From Anaerococcus obesiensis ph10 (GTDB lineage Bacteria > Bacillota > Clostridia > Tissierellales > Peptoniphilaceae): a stretch of 37,631 nucleotides of DNA. The DNA is taken from NCBI RefSeq assembly GCF_000311745.1, contig NZ_HE978531.1, positions 602,277 through 639,907 on the forward strand. Reading direction: 5' to 3'. Each line of letters begins with the position of its first letter. The first letter of the stretch is position 1. This document shows positions 1-7,658 of the stretch, piece after piece. Both the position numbers and the translations under genes were made by a program. The notes under the pieces are model-generated. The model saw nothing but the letters and a program-made list of their open reading frames with translations, was not told the DNA's origin and made no database searches.

Positions 1-11
1 GGAAAATTGAC

Positions 12-43
12 GAAGCAGCCCTTTGGGATCTGCTTCTTTTTTT
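12..43 (+). terminator. Rho-independent terminator of a gene left of the window
   Basis: A 7-bp stem (GAAGCAG 12-18 with CTGCTTC 30-36) encloses a smaller CCC/GGG stem and is followed by seven T residues (37-43). The T-run is on the right, so it ends transcription running on the + strand from a gene before position 1, and insulates mobC from that gene. Confidence 0.8.
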
Positions 44-57
44 ATCAATTTTTAGCT

Positions 58-86
58 TGTTAGGGAGAACCCTAAGACCCCGAGAT
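58..86 (+). other. Candidate origin of transfer (oriT / nic region)
   Basis: Just before mobC lies a 6-bp inverted repeat, TTAGGG (60-65) and CCCTAA (70-75), separated by AGAA and followed by GACCCCGAG. A short inverted repeat beside a C-rich strand directly upstream of mobC and the relaxase is the usual arrangement of MobP-type origins of transfer. The exact nick position cannot be read from the sequence, and identification rests on position and structure only. Confidence 0.5.
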
Positions 87-108
87 ACATTCAAAGGAGG
101 AACTAACT

Positions 109-465
109 ATGGCAAATAGAATAAGAAACGAAAGACTTGAAATTAAACTAACTGAAGACGAAAAGGCTCTTTTTGAAGAGAAAAAAAGACTTGCGAAGTG
201 TAGAAACATGAGCCATTTCATCCGCAAATGCGTTTTGGAAAAGGAAATTTATCAAGTGGATTTAGACCCTTTCAGAGATTTACAAGGCTTACTTTCTAAT
301 GCAACAAACAACATCAATCAGATTGCAAAGCGAGTAAATTCGACAGGTGTAATCTACAAAGAGGACATCAGTGATATAAAAAAAGAGATTGAACATTTCT
401 CAAAAGAGCTGTGGCAAATTCATTCACTACTTCTGAAAAGAACATCTGAAACGGAAGGTGAATAA
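109..465 (+). CDS. mobC: MobC-like relaxosome accessory protein
   Basis: This 118-residue protein has the features of plasmid MobC proteins: a basic N-terminal half that probably forms a ribbon-helix-helix DNA-binding fold, and a helical C-terminal part with the family-typical segment LLSNATNNINQIAKRVN around residues 60-76. MobC proteins bind oriT, help melt the DNA at the nick and recruit the relaxase. The ATG follows a strong AAAGGAGG site (94-100). The stop is two bases before the relaxase start, so the two are translated together. The family call is confident; the exact binding site is inferred to be the inverted repeat just upstream. Confidence 0.85.
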   Translation: MANRIRNERLEIKLTEDEKALFEEKKRLAKCRNMSHFIRKCVLEKEIYQVDLDPFRDLQGLLSNATNNINQIAKRVNSTGVIYKEDISDIKKEIEHFSKELWQIHSLLLKRTSETEGE

Positions 466-467
466 TA

Positions 468-1799
468 ATGGCTATTACAAAAATACACCCAATAAAATCG
501 ACTCTTAATCTTGCTATCGACTACATTGTAAATGGAGATAAAACAGACGAGCAGCTTTTAGTAAGCACTCATAAATGCCACGAATCAACTGCTCACACTC
601 AGTTTTTAAGGACACGAAATGACGCAGGAACAAAAGGAACCGTTCTTGCAAGACATCTCATTCAATCATTTTTACCGGGAGAAACAAGCCCTGAATTGGC
701 TCACCAGATTGGTATGGAGCTGTGTAAAAAGATACTCAAAGATGAGTACGAATTTGTCTTATCTACTCACGTAGATAAGGGGCATATCCACAATCACATC
801 ATCTTCAATAATGTAAATATGGTAACAGGTAGGTGCTACCAGTCTAACAAGAAAAGCTACCACCAAATCCGTTATCAGAGTGATAAACTCTGCAAAGAAA
901 ATAGCCTATCTGTCATTGACGAGTTTTACGAAAGCTATAAGAAAAAATATAAGACTAACGGTAAATCTTGGTATGAGAATGAACAGGCAAAGCGTGGTAC
1001 TTCTTGGAAAAGTAGACTTCAATTTGACATTGACAGAATGATTAAACAGTCTAAGGATTGGGACGAATTTTTAAAGAAGATGGCTGATCTTGGCTATGAA
1101 ATCAAATACGGTAAGCACATTGCTTTTAAGCCAAAAGATAAGGCGAGATTTACAAGGACTAAAACAATCGGAGAAGATTATACCGAAGAAAGATTAAAAG
1201 AACGAATTGCAGAAAGAGAGTTTATCAAGACTCCTGCCGTCAAAAAACGCATCGGCAATGTTATTGACATGAACACAAATGTTAAAGTAAAAGAAAGCAA
1301 AGGCTATGAATATTGGGCAACCAAACATAACCTTAATACAATGGCTGAGTCTGTTATTTATATCAGAGAACATGGCATTAAATCCGTTAAACAGCTTGAC
1401 GAGTATATTCAAAAAGCAGCCGATGAAAGGCAAAATATACAAGAGAAAATCAAAGAAATTGATAAGGAAATGCAGAAGCTTTCTACCACTATGGAGCAAG
1501 TTCATACCGTTAAAAAATACAGAGCGTGCTACAAGGAATATACTGCTAATCCGTCTGACAAGGCATTTTTTGAAGAGTACAAAGCTCAGATTACCCTATA
1601 TGAAAATGCTCTCTCAGAGCTTAAAAAATCTTATTCCAAGCTCCCAAATTCAAAGGATATTTTAGCTGAGCTTGATAAATTACAAGAAAAAAAGAATACC
1701 CTTATGCAAGAGTATTCTTCCTCAAAATCCACTATGGACGAGCTTTATCAAATACGAAAGAACTATGGAATTTACATGGGCAAGGAGATGGAGAGATAG
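468..1799 (+). CDS. Relaxase / mobilization nuclease (MobP type)
   Basis: This 443-residue protein would nick oriT, stay covalently bound to the 5' end and pilot the strand into the recipient. A likely catalytic tyrosine is Y19 in the segment AIDYIVNG. The metal-binding motif is clear in STHVDKGHIHNHIIFNN, with His106, His108 and His110, as in the relaxase family PF03432. The C-terminal third (about 310-430) is charged and likely coiled coil, which may contact MobC or the coupling protein. It is translated from ATG after GGAAGGTG, coupled to mobC. The gene converges on the cargo operon and ends in a hairpin overlapping its own stop codon. The two ORFs seen in other frames within it are shadows. 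Confidence 0.93.
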   Translation: MAITKIHPIKSTLNLAIDYIVNGDKTDEQLLVSTHKCHESTAHTQFLRTRNDAGTKGTVLARHLIQSFLPGETSPELAHQIGMELCKKILKDEYEFVLSTHVDKGHIHNHIIFNNVNMVTGRCYQSNKKSYHQIRYQSDKLCKENSLSVIDEFYESYKKKYKTNGKSWYENEQAKRGTSWKSRLQFDIDRMIKQSKDWDEFLKKMADLGYEIKYGKHIAFKPKDKARFTRTKTIGEDYTEERLKERIAEREFIKTPAVKKRIGNVIDMNTNVKVKESKGYEYWATKHNLNTMAESVIYIREHGIKSVKQLDEYIQKAADERQNIQEKIKEIDKEMQKLSTTMEQVHTVKKYRACYKEYTANPSDKAFFEEYKAQITLYENALSELKKSYSKLPNSKDILAELDKLQEKKNTLMQEYSSSKSTMDELYQIRKNYGIYMGKEMER

Positions 1800-1816
1800 T
1801 GTTCTCTCCTCTTTTT
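1790..1816 (+). terminator. Terminator of the mobC-relaxase operon
   Basis: GGAGAGA (1790-1796) pairs with TCTCTCC (1803-1809) around the relaxase stop codon TAG, and T residues follow at 1812-1816. The opposite strand has no T-run, so it would not stop the converging cargo operon. Confidence 0.7.
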
Positions 1817-1840
1817 AAATTCCTAAATTTGTTTTCATAA

Positions 1841-2572
1841 CTATTTTTTACGAACTCTCATTTTCTTTAGTATTCTATGTGAAATAAAACAGCAACCAAT
1901 ATTTACGATTATGCTAATCAGCAATTCCATAACTGGTGTTTTATATAGTCCCGATAAAACGAATACAGATGATATTGGATATATGGCTCTTACAACTTCC
2001 TTTGAGGCAAAGAAAATTCCTATAAAGGAGTATATTTCAGCGATAATCAGAGCTATCCAGTAGCTTCTTTTTACAAGTCCAACAAATGCAATAATTGGAG
2101 ATATTGCCATAAAAACACCTATTCCAGTTAATACATATACAACAAAATAATGAACTACCTCACTCATGTTTACCGCATTTAAATGCAATACCGCTTCTAT
2201 AATTAAAGATACCATAAACAATATTAGATAAACAAAAATGCTACCCAACAGAGTAATTATCATTTTTGCAGTAATCATATTACTCTCATCTATTGGTATT
2301 AACTTTAATGATTTGAGTACATCTTCTTGTTCTTCACGACAAATAATATATCCTCCAAACAATGCTATCAAACTTGGCAATACAAAATATGTTGTTAAAG
2401 ACTGCACTTGTAAAATATACCATCCAAATGTGTCTATATACTTTTTCCCACCAAATGAAAATTGTCCTTGAAGAAATACAACTCCCAAAGTCATCATGAG
2501 TGCAAATACAAGCAAAAATATCAATTTTGATCTGTGAAGTTTTTTATATTCAGCTAATAAAAGCGTCTTCAT
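1841..2572 (-). CDS. ABC transporter permease, lantibiotic-protection type (second of the LanEG-like pair)
   Basis: This protein of about 243 residues begins MKTLLLAEYKKLHRSK and has about six hydrophobic segments, typical of ABC-2 permeases of the LanE/LanG and CprB/CprC type. An upstream ATG would add 23 residues (to 2641), but the AAGGAGAGG site is best spaced from the ATG at 2572, which overlaps the TAA of the preceding gene in a TAATG arrangement. It would form the membrane part of the exporter with the 2572-3303 protein and the 3296-4219 ATPase. The substrate is inferred as an antimicrobial peptide. No terminator is visible after it on this strand. Confidence 0.8.
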   Translation of the reverse strand: MKTLLLAEYKKLHRSKLIFLLVFALMMTLGVVFLQGQFSFGGKKYIDTFGWYILQVQSLTTYFVLPSLIALFGGYIICREEQEDVLKSLKLIPIDESNMITAKMIITLLGSIFVYLILFMVSLIIEAVLHLNAVNMSEVVHYFVVYVLTGIGVFMAISPIIAFVGLVKRSYWIALIIAEIYSFIGIFFASKEVVRAIYPISSVFVLSGLYKTPVMELLISIIVNIGCCFISHRILKKMRVRKK

Positions 2573-3303
2573 TACCATCCTCTCCTTTTCAATAATAATT
2601 TTGTAACTATTGTAAATCCAACTACCCATACCCCTATGCAAAGAAGAGAATAAAATATATTTATATCTTGATTTAATATTATTCCCGGAACATCCCTCAA
2701 AACAATTGCTGTAGAGCTTGATAATGGATGCACATACATATTAACCATTAAAATTACAAATCCAGAAAACGCATAAACAATTGTCAAGCAAATAGGTAGA
2801 ATATATTTTTTTGTCAAAAATGCGACAGATAAAATAGGAAGCATAGAAACTGCTAAAAGTCCACTAATCTCAAAACACTTTCTAATAAGAAAAATAAACA
2901 AAGAATAATCTATCTCTATATGATGAATGATTTTCCCAAAAAGAAGCGTAAATAGAATTGAAAGACTCATAAATACTAAAGTGTAAATAAGCACAATTAC
3001 AAATTTGCTAATCAAAAGTTTCGTCTTTTGTACCGGAACAATCCATAATGCTTTAAAAGTATCATTCTCATACTCTGCTGACACAATCATTGTGGAAAAT
3101 ATACCTAGTATAATTGGCAAAATCAGCCATAAATTATAACTAAAGATTGTCCATTTGAAATATTTCATTGCATTATCTGAAAGATCTATATTCCCAAAAT
3201 ATATAGTGGCAAGCAATGGCATTAAGAGTGTTGCCAGAAACATCATCCAAACAATCTTTTTCCTTTTCAATTTAAGAAACTCTACTTTAACTAAATTAAG
3301 CAA
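2572..3303 (-). CDS. ABC transporter permease, lantibiotic-protection type (first of the LanEG-like pair)
   Basis: This 243-residue membrane protein has a short basic N-terminus (MLNLVKVEFLKLKRKK) and about six transmembrane segments. It starts at an ATG eight bases inside the end of the ATPase gene and ends at the start of the next permease, so ATPase and both permeases are tightly coupled. The AEYENDTFKALWIVP stretch, around residue 77, is typical of the first cytoplasmic loop of LanE-type permeases. Its likely role is removal of peptide antibiotics from the membrane, inferred from the E-loop in the partner ATPase and from the adjacent two-component system. Confidence 0.82.
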   Translation of the reverse strand: MLNLVKVEFLKLKRKKIVWMMFLATLLMPLLATIYFGNIDLSDNAMKYFKWTIFSYNLWLILPIILGIFSTMIVSAEYENDTFKALWIVPVQKTKLLISKFVIVLIYTLVFMSLSILFTLLFGKIIHHIEIDYSLFIFLIRKCFEISGLLAVSMLPILSVAFLTKKYILPICLTIVYAFSGFVILMVNMYVHPLSSSTAIVLRDVPGIILNQDINIFYSLLCIGVWVVGFTIVTKLLLKRRGW

Positions 3304-4219
3304 TTCCCTCTCCTCCGGTTATTTTTTTGAAGTAATCTTCCAAAGAATCATTACATATTTGTGATGAAATCACTGATATTTCATTCATAACCAACGACTT
3401 GTTAATTTTTGCCATATCTAATCCATGACTATATATCCTTATATGATTATTATCTTCAACAGAATAATTTGTTATTACAAACTCTTTTTCCAGAATAGTC
3501 GCAGCTTTTGATACATCTGATACTTCCAAAATAATGTACTTTCTATTTTTCTTATTTAATTCTTCCATACTGTTTTCTTCTAATAAAACTCCTTTATCTA
3601 TAATGCCCACTGTATCAGCAAGAAGTGTTATTTCAGATAGAATATGACTGGAAATCAAAATTGTTTTTCCTTTTTTTACACTTAAATCTTTTATAAAATC
3701 TCTAACTTCTGCTATACCTATTGGATCTAATCCATTTGTCGGTTCATCTAAAATTAAAACTTCAGGATCATGTAAAATTGCATTAGCTATTCCCAGTCTT
3801 TGTTTCATTCCTAAAGAATAATTCCCAAAGAGTTTTTTATCTTTATATGGCAGACCAACTACTTCTAAAGCATTTTTAACTGCATTTGGAAAAGCCGTTC
3901 CTCTTAACATTGCAAATATTTCCAAATTTTCTGTCCCTGTAAGATTAGGATAAAATCCCGGTGTTTCAATAATTGCACCAATTCTTGGATAAATCTTTTT
4001 CTCATTACCTTTTATGTTTTGATTGAAAACACTTACTTCACCATTTGAAATATCCGTAAGACCCAATATCATCTTCATAATGGTTGTTTTCCCTGCTCCA
4101 TTTCTCCCTAACAACCCATATATAGAACCTTTTTCAATGTGTAAATTTACAGAATTGACAACCGTTTGTTCTCCATAAACCTTTGTCAAATTCTTTGTTT
4201 CGATAATATAATTTTTCAT
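3296..4219 (-). CDS. ABC transporter ATPase, BcrA/LanF/CprA type
   Basis: This 307-residue ATPase has Walker A GRNGAGKT (38-45), signature SLGMKQR (135-141), Walker B VLILDEP (154-160) and the switch histidine H192. The usual Q-loop glutamine is replaced by glutamate (E85, in GAIIETPGFYPNLTG). This E-loop is described as characteristic of LanF lantibiotic-immunity ATPases, which supports the substrate class better than overall similarity would. The last 90 or so residues form the C-terminal extension usual in BcrA-like proteins. The ATG follows AAGGAGGAAAAGTG. It overlaps the downstream permease by 8 bp and sits 51 bp after the lipoprotein gene. Confidence 0.9.
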   Translation of the reverse strand: MKNYIIETKNLTKVYGEQTVVNSVNLHIEKGSIYGLLGRNGAGKTTIMKMILGLTDISNGEVSVFNQNIKGNEKKIYPRIGAIIETPGFYPNLTGTENLEIFAMLRGTAFPNAVKNALEVVGLPYKDKKLFGNYSLGMKQRLGIANAILHDPEVLILDEPTNGLDPIGIAEVRDFIKDLSVKKGKTILISSHILSEITLLADTVGIIDKGVLLEENSMEELNKKNRKYIILEVSDVSKAATILEKEFVITNYSVEDNNHIRIYSHGLDMAKINKSLVMNEISVISSQICNDSLEDYFKKITGGEGIA

Positions 4220-4270
4220 TTCACTTTTCCTCCTTATTTTGTTACATCATTTTCTGCACTCTATTACATA

Positions 4271-4687
4271 TTATTTTTTGCTAATCAAATCACTAATATT
4301 ATTAAAAATTCCCTGTTTTAATTTCCAAATACCAGTATAGGGCTGTTCAATATAACAGTTGCCTTTCTCCTTATATAAATATGCTACACTTGGATTTTTT
4401 CCCTCATCTTTGTGATAGAATTTTATTATGATATAGCTATCAACATTCGTAGGTTGGTCATTTGCACTTTCTTTATTAGTATTTTCTGAATTATCTTTTA
4501 TATCACTAACCAATTTTGATATTTCTTCATTAGTATTAATTATCTTAGATGTTTCGGAAGTACTCTCCATAATTTCAACTTCTGCTATATTTTCAACTTC
4601 GGGCAACATTATCTCTTTTTTATTTACGCATGCCATTAAAGCTAACAAGCAAATAATAATTAGTGTTATTTTCATATATTTTTTCAT
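4271..4687 (-). CDS. Small lipoprotein, DUF5301-like, possible immunity (LanI-like) protein
   Basis: This 138-residue protein has an N-terminal hydrophobic segment ending in the lipobox-like LMAC (Cys20), so it should be a membrane-anchored lipoprotein facing outward. The body has the segments IMLPEVENI, NDQPTNVDSYIIIKFYHK and NCYIEQPYTGIWKL, which resemble the DUF5301 family as I remember it; this is not certain. It lies inside the ABC operon between the first permease and the ATPase. Lantibiotic immunity loci often pair a LanFEG transporter with a LanI lipoprotein unrelated in sequence between systems, so a sequestering or sensing role is plausible but inferred. Confidence 0.7.
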   Translation of the reverse strand: MKKYMKITLIIICLLALMACVNKKEIMLPEVENIAEVEIMESTSETSKIINTNEEISKLVSDIKDNSENTNKESANDQPTNVDSYIIIKFYHKDEGKNPSVAYLYKEKGNCYIEQPYTGIWKLKQGIFNNISDLISKK

Positions 4688-4731
4688 TTTCTCACACCTC
4701 TATCTAAAAACAATAATTTTTATGAATTAGC

Positions 4732-5499
4732 CTAATAGTTTTGTCTTTTCATGGATTTTATTGAAAGTATAAAAAATACTATTCCGATTGATAAAATAGA
4801 TACTAAACAACTAAACGAGGATGCCTTTAGTGAATATCCACCAATACTATTTTCTACCATTTCTTTAGCAGCCGATGACACATTTTGATAAACTCCTAAT
4901 AAACTTGCAAGCGGATGTATATGGACTAATATTGATGCTCCAAATATTCCAATTCCTAAATAAAGCAAGCACATAGAAATAGGTAAAACATAACTCTTAG
5001 AAAAAGTAGCAATGTAAATCACTGGAAGCATTGCAATCGGAATTAACAAAGCTGCTACTACATATAAAATAGCAGCTTCTTTCAATGTAATTAAATTAAA
5101 ATCTACGAATCCAACACTTAATACTGCTCCCAAAACTGATGACATATATGTTAATATCATCAAAAATATAGTTAGTAATTCTACCAAAATGAATTTCGCA
5201 AAAAATACTTCAAATCTACTAACCGAAGTTATTAGTACATTCTTTAATGTATCATTCTTCCTTTCGTCAAAAAATAACATTGTAGAAATCATTCCAATTG
5301 TGATTGGTAAAAAGACAAAAGTTATATTCTTAAACGCTAAACAATATAAGTCTCCAAAACTATCCATGATAGGACTTTCTCTTGAAATTGAAAATGCTCT
5401 TTCAATTGCAAACAAGTTCAAGATAACAGTTAGTATAAGAATACCTATCAAAATTCTGCTTCTCTTCCATTTTTTTATTTCAGCTTTTATTAAGAGCAT
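4732..5499 (-). CDS. ABC transporter permease, first gene of the cargo operon
   Basis: This 255-residue protein starts MLLIKAEIKKWKRSR after AAGGAGGTGCGAT and has about six transmembrane segments. The loop FFDERKNDTLKNVLITSVSR near residues 75-95 matches the early cytoplasmic loop of LanE/CprB permeases. With two further permeases downstream, the operon codes for three membrane proteins but only one ATPase. This one may pair with the shared ATPase as an alternative partner, or work with the lipoprotein next to it. It is the first gene behind the promoter candidate at 5522-5553. Confidence 0.78.
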   Translation of the reverse strand: MLLIKAEIKKWKRSRILIGILILTVILNLFAIERAFSISRESPIMDSFGDLYCLAFKNITFVFLPITIGMISTMLFFDERKNDTLKNVLITSVSRFEVFFAKFILVELLTIFLMILTYMSSVLGAVLSVGFVDFNLITLKEAAILYVVAALLIPIAMLPVIYIATFSKSYVLPISMCLLYLGIGIFGASILVHIHPLASLLGVYQNVSSAAKEMVENSIGGYSLKASSFSCLVSILSIGIVFFILSIKSMKRQNY

Positions 5500-5521
5500 A
5501 TCGCACCTCCTTACAATAAAT

Positions 5522-5553
5522 ATTATAAATGATTAACCTTGCCATAATCTTGC
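5522..5553 (-). promoter_or_regulatory. Candidate response-regulator-activated promoter of the ABC operon
   Basis: On the - strand there is a TATAAT -10 box (5522-5527) but no good -35. Where the -35 should be, two GCAAG direct repeats (5549-5553 and 5538-5542) are spaced 11 bp apart, one helical turn. That is the usual arrangement for OmpR-family activation, and the regulator gene is close by. The binding site is inferred. Confidence 0.5.
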
Positions 5554-5581
5554 GGCACTCTTGTTTTTATCTTGTTTCAAT

Positions 5582-5605
5582 AAAAAAAGCCCCAAAAGAG
5601 GCTTT
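5582..5605 (-). terminator. Terminator after the sensor-kinase gene
   Basis: On the - strand the stem GAAAGCC/GGCTTT (arms at 5600-5605 and 5586-5591) is followed by seven T residues (A-run 5582-5588). It separates the regulator-kinase operon from the transporter operon, so each has its own transcript. Confidence 0.85.
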
Positions 5606-5618
5606 CTAAATCAGCTAT

Positions 5619-6527
5619 TTACATTGCAAACTCTACAGTAAAAACAGTTTTTATATTTGGCACACTACTTACGCTTATTTTAGCATTATTTACTCGCAAT
5701 AATTCTTTGGAGATTGATAATCCAAGTCCTGAACCTTTTGTTAATCTTGAACTATCTGCCTGATACATTCTGTCAAATATATATGGTAAATCCTTTTCAC
5801 TTATACCATCTCCATTATCTAAAATCGTCAAAGTAACTTTTGTATCCGATTTTTCTAATTTCAAGTGTACTCTATCACAATTACTATGAACGATAATATT
5901 GTTAATTATATTGTTTAAACTTCTAAAATAAGCATTTTCATCTATCCTTATATTACATTCCTGTTCCGGAATTTCAATTTCATAACTTATATGTTTTTCT
6001 TCAAAAATAGGAATCCAATCACTTATCACATTTCTTGTTAATTCGTTCAAATCCTTATCCGCAAAAGAAAACTTCCATTCTCCTGAATCCAATTTTACCC
6101 AATCAAAAAGTTTTTCTACAAAATCCTTTAAGTAATGTGCTTTACTTAAAGAAACTTTTATATAGTCATCTTTTTCATCACCTGTAACAAGTCCTTCTTG
6201 AACTGCTTCCAAATACCCAACCATAGATGCTAAAGGAGTTTTTACATCATGAGATAAACTTGTCATGAGTGATTTATATGCCTGCTCGGATTGTTTCTGC
6301 TCTATTAGTTTATTTTGACTTCGTAGTGCTATCTCATTTATATCGTGGCAAATTTTTTCTGTAGTATCATTTTTCTTAATTAAAATTCTACGATTGTAAT
6401 CACCATTTTTGATATCAACAAGTACCTCTTGAATCCTATCTATTTCCTTTTTTATATGCGTAATCTTTTTTACTAAATATAGGATCACACATAAAAGTAT
6501 CAAAATTATGATAGTTTTTATATCCAT
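5619..6527 (-). CDS. Sensor histidine kinase with a single N-terminal membrane segment
   Basis: This 302-residue kinase has one hydrophobic segment (about 5-22), a HAMP-like linker, a dimerisation and phosphoacceptor helix with SLSHDVKTPLASM (His93), and a HATPase domain with N, G1 (DNGDGI) and G2 (GSGLGLSI) boxes. No extracellular sensor domain is present. Such small kinases beside peptide-antibiotic transporters often get their signal from the transporter or a membrane partner. It starts three bases after the response-regulator gene ends and is followed by a terminator. The pairing with the regulator is near certain from position; the signal is inferred to be an antimicrobial peptide. Confidence 0.9.
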   Translation of the reverse strand: MDIKTIIILILLCVILYLVKKITHIKKEIDRIQEVLVDIKNGDYNRRILIKKNDTTEKICHDINEIALRSQNKLIEQKQSEQAYKSLMTSLSHDVKTPLASMVGYLEAVQEGLVTGDEKDDYIKVSLSKAHYLKDFVEKLFDWVKLDSGEWKFSFADKDLNELTRNVISDWIPIFEEKHISYEIEIPEQECNIRIDENAYFRSLNNIINNIIVHSNCDRVHLKLEKSDTKVTLTILDNGDGISEKDLPYIFDRMYQADSSRLTKGSGLGLSISKELLRVNNAKISVSSVPNIKTVFTVEFAM

Positions 6528-6530
6528 ATA

Positions 6531-7229
6531 TCATTCCCCCTTACTAAAACGGTAGCCCACACCTCTTACTGTCAAAATATAAGTCGGTTCTTCAGGGTTA
6601 GGTTCAATTTTTTTTCGGAGTTTACTGATAAAGGACATAATATTACTATCATCAAAAAGGTAATCTTCTTCCCAAACATTCGTATATATTTGTTTTTTTG
6701 TAAAAATCCTCCCTTTATTAGATGCGAGAAAATATAACAAATCAAATTCTTTACTTGTTAATTCGATATTGTTATCGTTTATTTTTACAGTTCTATTCTC
6801 TTTATCTATTCTCATATCTTCTATTATGATTTCTTTAAACTGGTCTATGCTTTTCTGATTAAAGTCTGTAAATCTTCTAACCATAGCTTCAACTCTTGCT
6901 TTAAGTTCATTGATATTAAAGGGCTTAGTTAGATAATCATCCGCACCTTGTTTAAGTCCATAAATTTTCGAATCATCATCAGACTTTGCAGTCAACATTA
7001 AAACTGGAACAGTGTATTCTTCTCTTATCATCTCCAAAACTTGAAATCCATCAAAGTCAGGGAGCATAATATCTAATAAAATCAAGCACAGATTGTTTGA
7101 ACTTCGAATTTTTTTATATCCATCTAATCCATTATTAGCAATGTCTACAGAATATCCATCTGTGCTTAAACATTTTTTAATTAAATTACATAATGCAATA
7201 TCATCATCTATAATTATTATCTCTCTCAT
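6531..7229 (-). CDS. OmpR/PhoB-family response regulator
   Basis: This 232-residue protein has a receiver domain with acidic residues D8-D10, phosphoacceptor Asp53 (LLDIMLPD), the conserved LTAKSDD and Lys in YLTKPF, then a winged-helix DNA-binding domain from about 130 (ENRTVKIN, LTSKEFDLLYFLA, VRGVGYRF at the end). It is close in type to VanR, SpaR and CprR. It starts at ATG after GGAGG and is cotranscribed with the kinase. Its likely target is the promoter of the ABC operon, where 11-bp-spaced direct repeats replace the -35 box. Confidence 0.93.
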   Translation of the reverse strand: MREIIIIDDDIALCNLIKKCLSTDGYSVDIANNGLDGYKKIRSSNNLCLILLDIMLPDFDGFQVLEMIREEYTVPVLMLTAKSDDDSKIYGLKQGADDYLTKPFNINELKARVEAMVRRFTDFNQKSIDQFKEIIIEDMRIDKENRTVKINDNNIELTSKEFDLLYFLASNKGRIFTKKQIYTNVWEEDYLFDDSNIMSFISKLRKKIEPNPEEPTYILTVRGVGYRFSKGE

Positions 7230-7298
7230 ATCTCATACCTCCATAATACCTATTCAACATAGTCATCATCAAAGGAAAATACATCATTTGATATACAA

Positions 7299-7312
7299 TC
7301 TAAAGTCTAAAG
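7299..7312 (-). promoter_or_regulatory. Tandem 7-bp repeat upstream of the response-regulator gene
   Basis: The sequence CTTTAGA occurs twice without a gap in the 97-bp space between the XRE gene and the response-regulator gene. It could be an operator for the XRE protein or part of a promoter. No convincing -35/-10 pair is seen beside it, so the role is open. Confidence 0.3.
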
Positions 7313-7326
7313 GTTCTTTATTAAAA

Positions 7327-7548
7327 TTAAAACTTATTTATATTATTCGTCCTATTTAATGAAATTAGTTCACCAAAATCTGTATCCAGTTCAATACAAA
7401 TTCTATAGAGAATTTCCATGCTGACAAATTCACCTTTTCCCATTTTAGCTATCGTTGCAGGAGCTATACCAACTTTTTCCTGTAGGTCTCTTTTGTTCAT
7501 ATTTTTATCTATTAAAAGTTTCCACAACCCATTATAGTTTATTTTCAT
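7327..7548 (-). CDS. Small XRE-family helix-turn-helix regulator
   Basis: A protein of about 73 residues that is almost entirely a Cro/C1-type helix-turn-helix (LQEKVGIAPATIAKMGKGE as recognition region). An ATG 21 bases upstream (7569) is possible, but AAGGATGG stands before the one at 7548, so I chose that. It lies first in the cargo block, in front of the two-component genes. Small one-domain XRE proteins in this position usually regulate the cargo or its own promoter. Which of these applies cannot be told from sequence. Confidence 0.8.
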   Translation of the reverse strand: MKINYNGLWKLLIDKNMNKRDLQEKVGIAPATIAKMGKGEFVSMEILYRICIELDTDFGELISLNRTNNINKF

Positions 7549-7592
7549 ATTACCATCCTTAATATTCATATAGTTGAACTTTTATTTCATTA

Positions 7593-7598
7593 ATTATA
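7593..7598 (-). promoter_or_regulatory. -10 box of a promoter for the XRE/two-component genes
   Basis: On the - strand TATAAT stands about 45 bp before the XRE start codon. A weak T-rich -35 region lies upstream, partly inside the T-run of the preceding terminator. It gives the cargo block its own promoter just after the backbone transcript is stopped. Confidence 0.5.
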
Positions 7599-7614
7599 TC
7601 ATAATTTCACCAAA

Positions 7615-7651
7615 TAAAAAAGAGTCGGTGCAGCCCTAAGACCACACCGAC
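7615..7651 (-). terminator. Terminator at the end of the ICE backbone operon (after the large SSB)
   Basis: The arms CACCGAC (7645-7651) and GTCGGTG (7624-7630) form a stem on the - strand, with CTTTTTT following. The 14-nt loop (7631-7644) holds CCCTAAGACC, the same ten bases as in the oriT candidate at 70-79. It separates the backbone from the cargo block. Confidence 0.8.
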
Positions 7652-7658
7652 CATAAAT

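Noticed and set aside
1194-1665. ORFs of 103 (-) and 119 (+) codons inside the relaxase gene
   Set aside because: Shadows of the A-rich coiled-coil coding part; the real frame has clear relaxase motifs.
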